From: Caulobacter sp031457805 | GTDB taxonomy: Bacteria > Pseudomonadota > Alphaproteobacteria > Caulobacterales > Caulobacteraceae | Assembly: GCF_031457805.1 (NCBI RefSeq) | Contig: NZ_JAVDXI010000001.1 | Coordinates: forward strand, 434,001 to 498,000 | Direction of reading: 5' to 3' | DNA length: 64,000 bases | In this document: positions 19,160 to 27,796 of the stretch, in pieces | Layout: each line of letters begins with the position of its first letter | Numbering within the stretch: position 1 is the stretch's first letter | The notes under the pieces: generated by a model | Told to the model about the DNA's origin: nothing | Seen by the model: the letters and a program-made list of their open reading frames with translations, nothing else | The model's database searches: none | Position numbers and translations under genes: made by a program

Positions 19160-20422
19160 ATGTCCGATCCCCGCTGGCTGACCGAAGGCGCGCCGCATGT
19201 CTGGCGGCCCTATTGCCAGATGAAGACCGCCGGGCCGCCGCTTCCGGTCGTCGCCACGCGCGGTTCGCGGCTGATCCTGGACAACGGTCAAGAGCTGGTC
19301 GACGGTCTGGCCTCGTGGTGGACGGCCTGTCACGGCTACAACCACCCGCACATCGCCGATGCGCTGCGCAAGCAGATCGAGGCGATGCCGCATGTGATGT
19401 TCGGCGGCTTGGCGCATGAGCCGGCCTATCGCTTGGCCAAGCGGTTGGCCGGCCTGCTTCCAGGCGACCTTGACCATGTGTTCTTCGCCGAAAGCGGCTC
19501 GGTCGCGGTCGAGATCGCGATGAAGATGGCGCTTCAGTACCAGCTGAATCGCGGCGTCAACGGGCGGACCCGGTTCCTGGCGTTCCGTGGCGGTTATCAC
19601 GGGGACACGCTGGCCACGATGACGGTCTGTGACCCGGAGGAGGGGATGCACAGCCTGTTCGCGGGCGTGATGCCGGCTCAGGTGATCGCTGATCTTCCGT
19701 GCGACGCTGGGTCCGAGGCGGCGCTCGACACGCTGCTGGCGACGCGCGGACGCGAGATCGCCGCCATGCTGGTCGAGCCTCTGATCCAGGGCGCAGGCGG
19801 GATGCTGCCGCACCCGCCGGAGGTGCTGCGAACCCTTCGCCGGCTGGCCGACAAGCATGACGTGCTGCTGATCTTCGACGAGATCTTCACGGGCTTTGGC
19901 CGGACGGGATCCTTGTTCGCCATGCAGGCGGCGGGCGTCGAGCCGGACATCGTCACCCTGTCGAAGGCCTTGACCGGCGGAACCTTGCCGCTGTCGGCGG
20001 CGGTCGCCCGCCGTCATGTGTTTGAGGCCTTCTGGTCGGATGATCCGGGCGCGGCCCTGATGCACGGCCCCACCTATATGGCCAACCCGCTGGCCTGCGC
20101 CGCCGCCAACGCCTCGCTGGACCTCTTCGAGGACGGCGCCTGGGTTCGCGACGTAGCGCGCGTGTCGGCCGCGTTGGCCGACGGGCTGGAGCCCTGCCAC
20201 GCCGGGCGCGGCGTGGTCGATGTCCGGACGTTGGGCGCGATTGGCGTCGTCGAGTTCGAGGGCGCGGTCGCGGTGTCCGATCTCTGCGCGCGTTTCGCCG
20301 AACACGGCGCGTGGATCCGCCCGATGGGCAAGGTGGTCTATCTCACGCCCGCCTTCACCACGCCGGACGCGGATTTGGCGCTGCTGACACGCGCGGTGCG
20401 ACGGGTTGTCGGGGTCGATTGA
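19160..20422 (+). CDS. bioA: Adenosylmethionine-8-amino-7-oxononanoate aminotransferase
   Basis: PLP aminotransferase that uses S-adenosylmethionine to make 7,8-diaminononanoate. The start at 19160 gives MSDPRWLTEGAPHVWRPYCQ, the standard BioA N-terminus, after CGGAAAG. Key parts are VDGLASWWTACHGYNHP, the FAESGSVAVEIAMKMALQY segment, IFDEIFTGFGRTG and the PLP lysine in TLSKALTGGT. The product is 420 residues. It is transcribed away from bioF-bioD and is followed after 32 bases by an EamA transporter gene. Confidence 0.96.
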   Translation: MSDPRWLTEGAPHVWRPYCQMKTAGPPLPVVATRGSRLILDNGQELVDGLASWWTACHGYNHPHIADALRKQIEAMPHVMFGGLAHEPAYRLAKRLAGLLPGDLDHVFFAESGSVAVEIAMKMALQYQLNRGVNGRTRFLAFRGGYHGDTLATMTVCDPEEGMHSLFAGVMPAQVIADLPCDAGSEAALDTLLATRGREIAAMLVEPLIQGAGGMLPHPPEVLRTLRRLADKHDVLLIFDEIFTGFGRTGSLFAMQAAGVEPDIVTLSKALTGGTLPLSAAVARRHVFEAFWSDDPGAALMHGPTYMANPLACAAANASLDLFEDGAWVRDVARVSAALADGLEPCHAGRGVVDVRTLGAIGVVEFEGAVAVSDLCARFAEHGAWIRPMGKVVYLTPAFTTPDADLALLTRAVRRVVGVD

Positions 20423-20454
20423 CCGCGCTGCCCGGGTCTGATCCAAGCGGGGCC

Positions 20455-21360
20455 ATGTCCGGCAAGTCATCCCCGCTCTCGGTCCTGGAATATCTGGCGA
20501 TCTTCGCGATCATCATGACCTGGGGGATCAACAACGCCGCCGCGAAGGTCGCCACCGCCTATCTCCCGCCGATGATGGTCGGTGGTTTGCGGTTCCTGGC
20601 GGCGCTGGTGTTTCTTTTCCCGTTTATTCGTCCGCCGTTCCCCGAGCCCAAGAAGCTGGCCGCGATCGTGCTGCTGACGGGCCCGATCCATTTTGGTCTG
20701 GTTTATGTGGGTTTCGGCATGGGCCAGTCGCTGAGCCCGCTGGTGGTGGCCAGCCAGCTCTGGATCCCGTTCACCGCCCTGGTCGCATGGAAGCTGTTAG
20801 GCGAGACCATGCGCTTGCCGGCGGTGCTGGGCCTCGTCGTCGCCTTTGTCGGCGTCGCGTGGATGACGCTCGATCCCCATACGTCGGGCGATCTGCCCGC
20901 GATCGTGTTGATCGTGCTGGCCAGCGCGTGCTGGGCGGTGGCCACGATCCTGGTGCGCATGACGCCGGGCGCCAAGCCTTTGAAGGTCCAGGCGATCACC
21001 GCGCTCTTCGCCGCGCCGAGCTTGATGGCCATGTCCTTTACGTTTGAGACGCGGGTGGTCGAGCGTGTGATGACCGCGCCCACCCTTGCTTGGGCGTGCG
21101 TGATCTTCGCTGGGGTCGTCTCAACGATCGGGGCCAGCGCGCTGCTGTTCTGGCTGGTGCAACGGCGAGAGGCGGGACGGGTGACGCCGTACTTCCTGCT
21201 GACGCCCCTGGTGTCCTGCACGATCGGGGTGCTGTTCCTCGGCGACAGGCTGACGCCGCAGCTGCTGATCGGCGGCGCGGCCACGATGGTGGGTGTCGCG
21301 CTCGTAGCGCTAACGGAGAAACGGGCGCGGGCCGAAGAGACTTTGGCGGAAACCGCCTAG
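20455..21360 (+). CDS. EamA-family (DMT superfamily) transporter
   Basis: Inner-membrane carrier of 301 residues with two EamA repeats, about ten hydrophobic helices. It begins MSGKSSPLSVLEYLAIFAI and has the repeat-start features TWGINNAAAK and LLGETM. A TTG at 20419 would be an alternative start, overlapping bioA. Coding in the same direction as bioA suggests co-transcription. E. coli YigM, a biotin importer, belongs to the same superfamily, so import of biotin or a precursor is a reasonable guess; export of amino acids or metabolites is equally typical for the family. Its TAG stop is part of a palindromic repeat. Confidence 0.85.
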   Translation: MSGKSSPLSVLEYLAIFAIIMTWGINNAAAKVATAYLPPMMVGGLRFLAALVFLFPFIRPPFPEPKKLAAIVLLTGPIHFGLVYVGFGMGQSLSPLVVASQLWIPFTALVAWKLLGETMRLPAVLGLVVAFVGVAWMTLDPHTSGDLPAIVLIVLASACWAVATILVRMTPGAKPLKVQAITALFAAPSLMAMSFTFETRVVERVMTAPTLAWACVIFAGVVSTIGASALLFWLVQRREAGRVTPYFLLTPLVSCTIGVLFLGDRLTPQLLIGGAATMVGVALVALTEKRARAEETLAETA

Positions 21361-21408
21361 AGCGTGATAGCCGAGAGTGTGAGCGGTTTCGGCGGCAATC
21401 ACGCTCTA
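21358..21408. repeat. TAGAGC-type palindromic repeat at the EamA stop
   Basis: TAGAGCGTGAT (21358-21368) pairs perfectly with ATCACGCTCTA (21398-21408) across a 29-base loop. The first three bases are the TAG stop codon of the EamA gene. The loop resembles that of the element at 63684-63732, so the two look like one family. Confidence 0.7.
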
Positions 21409-21421
21409 AATGTTTGAAGTA

Positions 21422-21462
21422 GACCCTTTCCGATGGCGGGGCGCCCGCCATCGGAAAGGGTC
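21422..21462. terminator. Perfect 19-bp hairpin between convergent genes
   Basis: Bases 21422-21440 and 21444-21462 are exact reverse complements around a three-base GCG loop. It stands between the convergent EamA and sodC genes and should end transcription from both directions despite the lack of a long T run. Confidence 0.75.
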
Positions 21463-21471
21463 ACGTCATGG

Positions 21472-21996
21472 CTACTTGATCACGCCGCAGGCCACGCGTG
21501 CGCCGGCGCCGCCAATCGGCTGGGTCTTGTGGTCGTCGGCGTTGGCGTGGACGACGATGGATGAGCCGTCAGCGTCCAGCAGGGCGGGACGGCCGCCGGC
21601 GCCCTTCAGCGACACCAGGGTCGAATAGATTTCAGCCGTCGCCGAGCCGTCCGCGCCGGCGAAGATATTGGGCAGGTCGCCGCTGTCATTGGCTTCTGGG
21701 TTCAGGAGGCCATGCACAGTTGTCGCGGCGGTGTGGACGTGCGCGCCCGCCGACTTGAAGTCCGGCGTTCCGCAGTCGCCCTTTTCATGGAAATGCGCCG
21801 CGTGCCAGCCGGGCGTCAGGCCCTTCAGTTCGAGTTTCAGGAGTACGCCATGCGGCGCTTCGGTGAGCGTGACTGAGCCTGCGTCCTTGCCGTCGCCTGC
21901 CTTGACGAGCGCGGTCGCGGTGGTCTGCGCCAGGGCCGGCGAGGCGGCGAGAATGGCGGCGAGGCCGAGCGCGGCGGCGGCGGGGAGGCGGGTCAT
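21472..21996 (-). CDS. sodC: Cu-Zn superoxide dismutase, periplasmic
   Basis: Dismutates superoxide in the periplasm. The ATG at 21996 (MTRLPAAAALGLAAILA) follows AAGGA and gives a signal peptide cut near ALAQ; a TTG seven codons earlier is less likely. The copper ligands can be placed at His68, His70, His86 and His150, and the disulfide at Cys75 (EKGDC) and Cys170 (GARVACGVI). For zinc, His86, His95 and Asp107 are present, but the His of the usual H-x-G-D-L-P motif is Asp104 (NDSGDLPNI). The protein has 174 residues. It stands alone between a hairpin and the gyrA upstream region. Confidence 0.93.
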   Translation of the reverse strand: MTRLPAAAALGLAAILAASPALAQTTATALVKAGDGKDAGSVTLTEAPHGVLLKLELKGLTPGWHAAHFHEKGDCGTPDFKSAGAHVHTAATTVHGLLNPEANDSGDLPNIFAGADGSATAEIYSTLVSLKGAGGRPALLDADGSSIVVHANADDHKTQPIGGAGARVACGVIK

Positions 21997-22120
21997 GCGT
22001 TTTTCCTTCGGATTCAAGCGAAACGATGGGGAGAAGCCCCCCGAAAGGTGGCGTCATCCCTGTCCGAATGCTAACAGTTTTAGACAGTTCCGTGTTCGAT
22101 TCTGACGGCGAAAAATCCCC

Positions 22121-24877
22121 TTGAACGACGATCACAACACCATCCCCGCTGGCGGTTCGCGCGGGGATATCGCCCCGATCAATATCGAGGACGAACTCCG
22201 CCGCTCGTACCTGGATTACGCGATGAGCGTGATCGTCAGCCGCGCCCTGCCGGACGCACGCGACGGTCTCAAGCCCGTTCACCGCCGCGTGTTGTTCTCG
22301 ATGCACGAACAGGGGCAGACGCCGGAGCGGCCCTACGTCAAATCCGCCCGCGTGGTCGGTGACGTCATGGGTAAATATCACCCGCACGGCGACGCCTCGA
22401 TCTATTTCACCTTGGTCCGCATGACCCAATCGTTCTCGATGGGTCTGGTTCTGATCGACGGCCAGGGGAACTTCGGCTCGGTCGACGGCGATATGCCGGC
22501 GGCCATGCGCTACACCGAGTGCCGTATGGCGCCGCCGGCCATGGCGTTGCTGGCCGACCTGGACAAGGACACCGTCGACTTCGTCGACAACTATGATGGC
22601 AAGGAGCAGGAGCCCACTGTCCTGCCGTCGCGCATCCCGAACCTGCTGGTCAACGGCGCCGGCGGCATCGCCGTCGGCATGGCGACCAACATTCCGCCGC
22701 ACAATCTGGGCGAGGTCATCGACGCCTGTCTGCTGCTGATCGATCAGCCCGACGTGACGACCGATCAGCTGCTGGATCTGGTGCCGGGCCCCGACTTCCC
22801 GACCGGCGGTGAAATCATCGGCCGCGCTGGCCCGCGCCAGGCGCTGCTGACGGGGCGCGGCTCTGTGATCATGCGCGGCGTCGCCAGCGTGGAAGAGCTG
22901 CGCGCGGGCCGCGAGGCCATCATCATCACCGAGATCCCGTATCAGGTGAACAAGGCCAACCTGGTCGAGCACATCGCCGAACTGGTCCGCGAGAAGAAGA
23001 TCGAGGGCGTCGCCGACATCCGCGACGAGAGCAACCGCGACGGCATGCGCATCGTGGTCGAGCTCAAGCGCGACGCTTCGGGCGAGGTGATCCTCAACCA
23101 GCTCTACCGCTTCACCGCGTTGCAAAGCTCGTTCGGCGTCAACATGCTGGCGCTCAATCGCGGTCGTCCCGAGCAGATGGGCCTGCACCAGCTGATCCAG
23201 CTGTTTGTCGAGTTCCGTGAGGAAGTTGTCGTCCGCCGGACGAAGTTTGAGCTGGGCAAGGCGCGCGATCGCGGCCACGTGCTGGTCGGCCTCACGATCG
23301 CCGTCGCCAATATCGACGAATTCATCCACATCATCCGCTCTTCGAAGGACCCGACCGAGGCCCGCGAGCGTCTCGTGGCCAAGTCCTGGCCGGCCGGCGA
23401 TATGCTGCCGCTGGTGGAGCTGATCGCTGACCCGCGCACCATCCAGGAAGACGGCGGCTTCATCCGCCTCACTGACGAGCAGGCTCGCGCCATCCTGGCC
23501 CTGACTCTGTCGCGTCTGACGGGCCTGGGTCGCGACGAGATCGGCAACGAAGCCGCCGCTCTGGCCGACGCCATCCGGGGTTACCTCGATCTGCTCTCCG
23601 ACCGAGCCAACATCATGGCCGTGGTCCGGGAGGAGTTGGTCGAGGTCCGTGAAAAGTTCGCCATTCCTCGCCGTTGCCAGATCGTCGACGGCGACGCCGA
23701 CATGGAAGACGAGGATCTGATCGTCCGCGAGGACATGGTCATCACCGTGACCATGGGCGGCTATGTGAAGCGCACCCCGCTGGCCAACTACCGCACCCAG
23801 CACCGGGGCGGCAAAGGCAAGTCGGGTATGGCGACCAAGAACGAGGACGCCGTCACCCGCGTGTTCTCGGCCTCGACCCACGCGCCGCTGCTGTTCTTCA
23901 CCTCGGGCGGCAAGGTCTACAAGATGAAGGTGTGGCGCCTGCCGCTGGGCGTCGCCAACTCGCGCGGCAAGGCGTTCGTCAACCTGCTGCCGATCGAACC
24001 GGGCGAGACGATCACGTCGATCCTGGCCCTGCCGGAGGACGAGGCCACCTGGGGCGGCCTGGACGTGATGTTCGCCACCCGCTCGGGCAGCGTTCGCCGC
24101 AATAAGCTCAGCGACTTCGTGGACGTGCGCCGTAACGGCAAGATCGCGATGAAGCTCGATGAGGGCGACGGCATTGTCGGCGTGGCGGTCTGCAACGCCG
24201 ACCAGGACGTGCTGCTGACCACGGCGGCCGGTCGCTGCATCCGCTTCTCGGTCGACGAGGTGCGCGTGTTCGCCAGCCGTGATTCCACCGGCGTTCGTGG
24301 CGTGAAGCTGCTGGACGGCGACCAGGTCATCTCGATGGCTGTCCTGCGCAGCGTGGACGCCACGCCGGCCGAGCGCGCCGCCTATCTGAAGTACCAGCGC
24401 GCCTTGCTGCGCGCCCAAGGCGAAGAAGGCGACGAGGCTCCCGCCGCCGCGGACGACGGCGAAGAGGACGGTGAGACCACCGAGCTTTCGCAGGAGCGGA
24501 TCATCGAGCTCGGTGCGGCGGAGGAAATCCTGCTGACCGTCTCGTCGGAAGGCTTCGGCAAGCGCACCAGCGCCTATGATTTCCGCCGCACGGGTCGCGG
24601 CGGCCAGGGTCTCGCCGCTCAGGATCTGAGCAAGCGCGGCGGCCGTCTGGTGGGCTCGTTCCCGGTGGATGAGAGCGATCAGATCCTCTTAGTCACCGAC
24701 CAGGGGCAACTGATCCGGGTGCCGGTCTCGCAAATTCGTGTTGCAGCGCGGAATACTCAGGGCGTAACCATCTTCCGCACCGCGCAGGACGAGCACGTCG
24801 TCAGCGTCGAGCGCCTCGCCGATTCCGGCGGGGACGATGGTCAGGGCGAGGACAGCGGGGCGGACGAGACCCCGTAA
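22121..24877 (+). CDS. gyrA: DNA gyrase subunit A
   Basis: Breakage-reunion subunit of gyrase, which introduces negative supercoils. The 918-residue protein starts at a TTG (22121) with MNDDHNTIPAGGSRGDIAP, then the family core EDELRRSYLDYAMSVIVSRA. The active-site tyrosine is Tyr131 (AMRYTECRM). In the quinolone region (KYHPHGDASIYFTLVRM) Ala92 replaces Ser83 and Phe96 replaces Asp87 of E. coli. The C-terminal beta-pinwheel has the GyrA box (QHRGGKGK) near residue 566 and an acidic insert (about residues 775-790). A GATTC CcrM-type site lies at 22098-22102. coaD follows 26 bases later. Confidence 0.97.
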   Translation: MNDDHNTIPAGGSRGDIAPINIEDELRRSYLDYAMSVIVSRALPDARDGLKPVHRRVLFSMHEQGQTPERPYVKSARVVGDVMGKYHPHGDASIYFTLVRMTQSFSMGLVLIDGQGNFGSVDGDMPAAMRYTECRMAPPAMALLADLDKDTVDFVDNYDGKEQEPTVLPSRIPNLLVNGAGGIAVGMATNIPPHNLGEVIDACLLLIDQPDVTTDQLLDLVPGPDFPTGGEIIGRAGPRQALLTGRGSVIMRGVASVEELRAGREAIIITEIPYQVNKANLVEHIAELVREKKIEGVADIRDESNRDGMRIVVELKRDASGEVILNQLYRFTALQSSFGVNMLALNRGRPEQMGLHQLIQLFVEFREEVVVRRTKFELGKARDRGHVLVGLTIAVANIDEFIHIIRSSKDPTEARERLVAKSWPAGDMLPLVELIADPRTIQEDGGFIRLTDEQARAILALTLSRLTGLGRDEIGNEAAALADAIRGYLDLLSDRANIMAVVREELVEVREKFAIPRRCQIVDGDADMEDEDLIVREDMVITVTMGGYVKRTPLANYRTQHRGGKGKSGMATKNEDAVTRVFSASTHAPLLFFTSGGKVYKMKVWRLPLGVANSRGKAFVNLLPIEPGETITSILALPEDEATWGGLDVMFATRSGSVRRNKLSDFVDVRRNGKIAMKLDEGDGIVGVAVCNADQDVLLTTAAGRCIRFSVDEVRVFASRDSTGVRGVKLLDGDQVISMAVLRSVDATPAERAAYLKYQRALLRAQGEEGDEAPAAADDGEEDGETTELSQERIIELGAAEEILLTVSSEGFGKRTSAYDFRRTGRGGQGLAAQDLSKRGGRLVGSFPVDESDQILLVTDQGQLIRVPVSQIRVAARNTQGVTIFRTAQDEHVVSVERLADSGGDDGQGEDSGADETP

Positions 24878-24903
24878 CCCTCGGAACCAGAATAGGGGGT
24901 TGC

Positions 24904-25395
24904 ATGCGGGTCGGGCTTTATCCGGGAACCTTTGATCCGGTCACCAACGGTCACCTCGATATCATCGGGCGGGCCGTGAAGCTGGTCGACAAGCTGGTGA
25001 TCGGGGTCGCGATCAATATCGGTAAAGGGCCGCTGTTCTCGCTTGAGGAGCGCGTCGAGATCCTGGAACGCGAGACCGCCCACCTGAAGAAGATCGCCGA
25101 GATCGAGGTGCGCCCCTTCAACAGTCTGCTGATGCATTTCGCCCGCGAGGTGAACGCCCAGATGATCGTGCGCGGCCTGCGGGCCGTGGCCGACTTCGAG
25201 TACGAGTTCCAGATGACGGCGATGAACCAGCAGCTGGACCGCGAGATCGAGACGGTCTTCCTGATGGCCGATCCGCGCCACCAGGCGATCGCCTCGCGCC
25301 TTGTGAAGGAGATCGCGACCCTGGGCGGCGATATCGGCAAGTTCGTGCCGCCGGGCGTGGCGCAGCAGCTGCTCGCCAAGGTCGGCAAGGCCTAG
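24904..25395 (+). CDS. coaD: Phosphopantetheine adenylyltransferase
   Basis: Fourth step of coenzyme A synthesis, joining ATP and 4'-phosphopantetheine to give dephospho-CoA. The 163-residue protein starts MRVGLYPGTFDPVTNGHLDI, which has the nucleotidyltransferase T/HxGH motif, and contains the substrate loops RPFNSLLM and IVRGLRAVADFEYEFQM. The length is normal. It follows gyrA closely in the same direction, an order also found in other alphaproteobacteria, and may be transcribed with it. Confidence 0.96.
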   Translation: MRVGLYPGTFDPVTNGHLDIIGRAVKLVDKLVIGVAINIGKGPLFSLEERVEILERETAHLKKIAEIEVRPFNSLLMHFAREVNAQMIVRGLRAVADFEYEFQMTAMNQQLDREIETVFLMADPRHQAIASRLVKEIATLGGDIGKFVPPGVAQQLLAKVGKA

Positions 25396-25415
25396 CTATT
25401 TCGCTGTTCGATAGG

Positions 25416-25440
25416 ACGGCGAGGTCCCGGACTTCGCCGT
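25416..25440 (+). terminator. Imperfect hairpin after coaD
   Basis: A 12-bp inverted repeat with one G-T pair (25416-25427 with 25429-25440) lies 20 bases after the coaD stop. No T run follows; it may be a weak terminator or an mRNA-end hairpin. The remaining bases up to 25537 hold no recognised signal. Confidence 0.35.
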
Positions 25441-25537
25441 TATCCGGCCGAATTCCTGCGCTTCAACTGCCGCCGCACTTGTCGGAAGGGCCGCGCCGTT
25501 CTACGCCCGGCTCCGACTGTTCTGTTCGGGGTACTCC

Positions 25538-26371
25538 ATGAAGCTCGCCATGACCGCCGCCGCGCTGGCGCTGGCCGCCACCACGGTTTCCTTTGGCGCG
25601 GCTTCGGCCCAGGCCGCGTCCGACTGGCGCACGCCGGATCCCAACAACGTACTGGTGGTCGAGACCAACAAGGGCCGGATCATCGCCGAGCTCTATCCCG
25701 ATGTGGCCCCGAACCACGTCGAACGTGTTCGCGCCCTGGCCAAGACCGGCTTCTATGATGGCCTGACCTTCTTCCGCGTCATCGCCGACTTCATGGCCCA
25801 GACCGGCGATCCGAAGAACACCGGCGAGGGCGGCTCGGACCTGCCTGACCTGACTGCCGAGTTCAATTTCCGTCGCGGGGCGGACATGCCGTTGGGCGCG
25901 GGCTTCAAGCTCGGCAGCACCGAGTCCGGTTGGGTCGGCGCTCTGCCCGTCACCAGCCAGCCGACAGCCCTGGCCGTGATGACGGCTGATCGCAAGGTGT
26001 CGACCTGGGGCAACTTCTGCCCTGGCGTCGTGGGCATGGCGCGGGCGGGGGATCCCAACAGCGCCAACAGCCAGTTCTACTTCATGCGCGCGGCGAACGC
26101 GGGCCTCGACAAGACCTACACCGCCTTTGGGCGCGTGCTGCAGGGCGTGGATGTGGTCAAGGCTATCAAGACCGGCGAGCCGGTTCCGGACCCGCAGGAC
26201 AAGATGCTGAGCGTGAAGGTCCTGGCCGACATGCCTGCTGACAAGCGTCCCAGCATCCAGGTGATGGATACGCGCGGGGCAGCGTTCAAAGCTCTGGTCG
26301 CCAAGCGGCAGGCCGAGCTGGGCGCAAGCTTCACGAACTGCGACGTCGACGTCCCGGCCCAGGTGAAATGA
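25538..26371 (+). CDS. Secreted cyclophilin-type peptidyl-prolyl isomerase (first of a tandem pair)
   Basis: Catalyses cis-trans isomerisation at proline, probably in the periplasm. The N-terminus MKLAMTAAALALAATT is a signal peptide cut near AQA. The cyclophilin core shows FFRVIADFMAQTGDP, TGEGG and a modified central motif VVGMARAGDPNSANSQFYFM. At 277 residues it is longer than PpiA, with a middle insert and a C-terminal extension. Cys before PGVVGMAR and a second near the C-terminus (TNCDVDVP) are shared with the next protein and may form a disulfide. The following gene overlaps its stop by four bases. Confidence 0.9.
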   Translation: MKLAMTAAALALAATTVSFGAASAQAASDWRTPDPNNVLVVETNKGRIIAELYPDVAPNHVERVRALAKTGFYDGLTFFRVIADFMAQTGDPKNTGEGGSDLPDLTAEFNFRRGADMPLGAGFKLGSTESGWVGALPVTSQPTALAVMTADRKVSTWGNFCPGVVGMARAGDPNSANSQFYFMRAANAGLDKTYTAFGRVLQGVDVVKAIKTGEPVPDPQDKMLSVKVLADMPADKRPSIQVMDTRGAAFKALVAKRQAELGASFTNCDVDVPAQVK

Positions 26372-27216
26372 TGATCCTCTCGCGCGCGCTCCTGGTGGGG
26401 CTCTGCCTGGCGGCTTCGGCTTCCGTCGTTCACGCAGCGCCCAAGGCGCTGAAGATCACCGAGGCCGACTGGCGGACGCCGGCGCCCGAGACGGTCATGG
26501 TCATCGACACCAACAAGGGGAGGGTGCTGGTCGAGCTGGTCCCCGAGGTGGCGCCCAACCACGTGGCGCGCCTGCAGGATCTGACCCGGGCGGGCCTGTA
26601 TGATGGCCGCACGTTCTTTCGGGTCATTGACCGCTTCATGGCCCAGACCGGCGACCCGACGAACACGGGGGAGGGCGGTTCTGATCGTCCGAACCTGAAG
26701 GCGGAGTTCACGTTCCGACGCGCCGCCGACACCGGCTTTGTGTCGATGGCCGCCCCGGCCGGGCTGGAGGTCGGCTACGTTAAGTCGCTGCCGGTCGTGA
26801 GCCAGAACTGGAGCTGGAGCGAGGTGACCAGCGACAAGAAAGTGGCCGCCTGGGCGACCTACTGTCCTGGCGTGATCGGCATGGCGCGAAGTGAGGACAA
26901 CAACTCGGCCAACAGCCAGTTCTTCCTGATGCGCCAGCCCTATCCGTCGCTCGACAAGCGCTATACCGCCTTTGGCCGCGTGATCAGCGGGCTGGAGTCG
27001 GTCCGCGCGATCAAGACGGGGGAGCCGGTCCCCGCGCCCCAGGACCTGATGCAGAAGGTCCGCCTTCTTTCGGATATCCCCGAGAGCGAGCGGCCCAAGG
27101 TGCGGGTCATCGACCCCAAGGGACCGTGGTTCGCCGCCGAGACCAAGCGCCTACGCACCTTGAACGGCGCGGACTTTTCGGTCTGCGATATCGATCTGCC
27201 GGTCGAGATCCGCTGA
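26368..27216 (+). CDS. Secreted cyclophilin-type peptidyl-prolyl isomerase (second of a tandem pair)
   Basis: Paralog of the preceding gene, also with a signal peptide (MMILSRALLVGLCLAASASVVHA). The 282-residue protein has FFRVIDRFMAQTGDP and IGMARSEDNNSANSQFFLM, the same insert and the same cysteine pair (ATYCPGVIG and SVCDIDLP). The start ATG at 26368 overlaps the previous stop, so the two are translationally coupled. Both are extended relative to standard PpiA; the extensions are specific to this pair and their role is unknown. Confidence 0.9.
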   Translation: MMILSRALLVGLCLAASASVVHAAPKALKITEADWRTPAPETVMVIDTNKGRVLVELVPEVAPNHVARLQDLTRAGLYDGRTFFRVIDRFMAQTGDPTNTGEGGSDRPNLKAEFTFRRAADTGFVSMAAPAGLEVGYVKSLPVVSQNWSWSEVTSDKKVAAWATYCPGVIGMARSEDNNSANSQFFLMRQPYPSLDKRYTAFGRVISGLESVRAIKTGEPVPAPQDLMQKVRLLSDIPESERPKVRVIDPKGPWFAAETKRLRTLNGADFSVCDIDLPVEIR

Positions 27217-27243
27217 GGTCAAACCGATTTCCGGCCGCAACTT

Positions 27244-27280
27244 GGTTCACAGGCGGCCGTGAACCGCGCTAGAAGCGCGG
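27244..27280. promoter_or_regulatory. Two adjacent inverted repeats upstream of ppiB
   Basis: GGTTCAC (27244-27250) pairs with GTGAACC (27259-27265), and CCGCGC (27264-27269) with GCGCGG (27275-27280). They fill most of the gap between the second and third cyclophilin genes. They may form mRNA-end hairpins or an operator, and GCTAGAAG within the second could be a -10 of a promoter for ppiB. Confidence 0.35.
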
Positions 27281-27307
27281 ATAACACTCGCCATCCAAGG
27301 GAAGACC

Positions 27308-27775
27308 ATGTCGGCCGACCTCGAAAACACCCTCATCCTGACGCTCGAGAGCGGTCCGGTCACGATCAAGCTGCGTCCGGACCTGGCGCCGGGCCACGTG
27401 GCCCGCATCAAGGAACTGGTGCGCGAAGGCTTCTACGACGGCGTCGTCTTCCACCGCGTGATCCCGGGCTTCATGGCCCAGGGCGGCGATCCGTCGGGCA
27501 CTGGCCGCGGCGGTTCGGACAAGCCGGACCTGAAGGCTGAGTTCAACGACGAGCCGCACGTTCGTGGCGTCTGCTCGATGGCCCGCACCCCGAACCCGGA
27601 CTCGGCCAACAGCCAGTTCTTCATCGTGTTCGACGACGCCACGTTCCTCGACAAGCAATACACCGTCTGGGGTCAGGTGACCGAGGGCATGGAACATGTC
27701 GACGCCCTGCCCAAGGGCGAGCCGCCGCGCGCGCCGGGCAAGATCGTCAGCGCCAAGATCGCCGCTGACGCCTGA
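27308..27775 (+). CDS. ppiB: Cytoplasmic cyclophilin-type peptidyl-prolyl isomerase
   Basis: Small cyclophilin of 155 residues without a signal peptide, so cytoplasmic. It has the standard signatures VVFHRVIPGFMAQGGDP, TGRGG, VCSMARTPNPDSANSQFF and WGQVTEGMEHVD. AAGGGAAG before the ATG is a good ribosome-binding site. It follows two secreted paralogs in the same direction but after a 91-base gap with hairpins, and it is ended by a strong terminator. Confidence 0.95.
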   Translation: MSADLENTLILTLESGPVTIKLRPDLAPGHVARIKELVREGFYDGVVFHRVIPGFMAQGGDPSGTGRGGSDKPDLKAEFNDEPHVRGVCSMARTPNPDSANSQFFIVFDDATFLDKQYTVWGQVTEGMEHVDALPKGEPPRAPGKIVSAKIAADA

Positions 27776-27796
27776 GGCGCGAGCCAAGATCGTAAG

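Noticed and set aside
21785..24418. A very long open frame on the minus strand opposite gyrA
   Set aside because: It is the usual by-product of GC-rich codon use in a real gene on the other strand. The predicted product is low-complexity and rich in His, Gln, Arg and Asp, with no known domain, and gyrA is certain.
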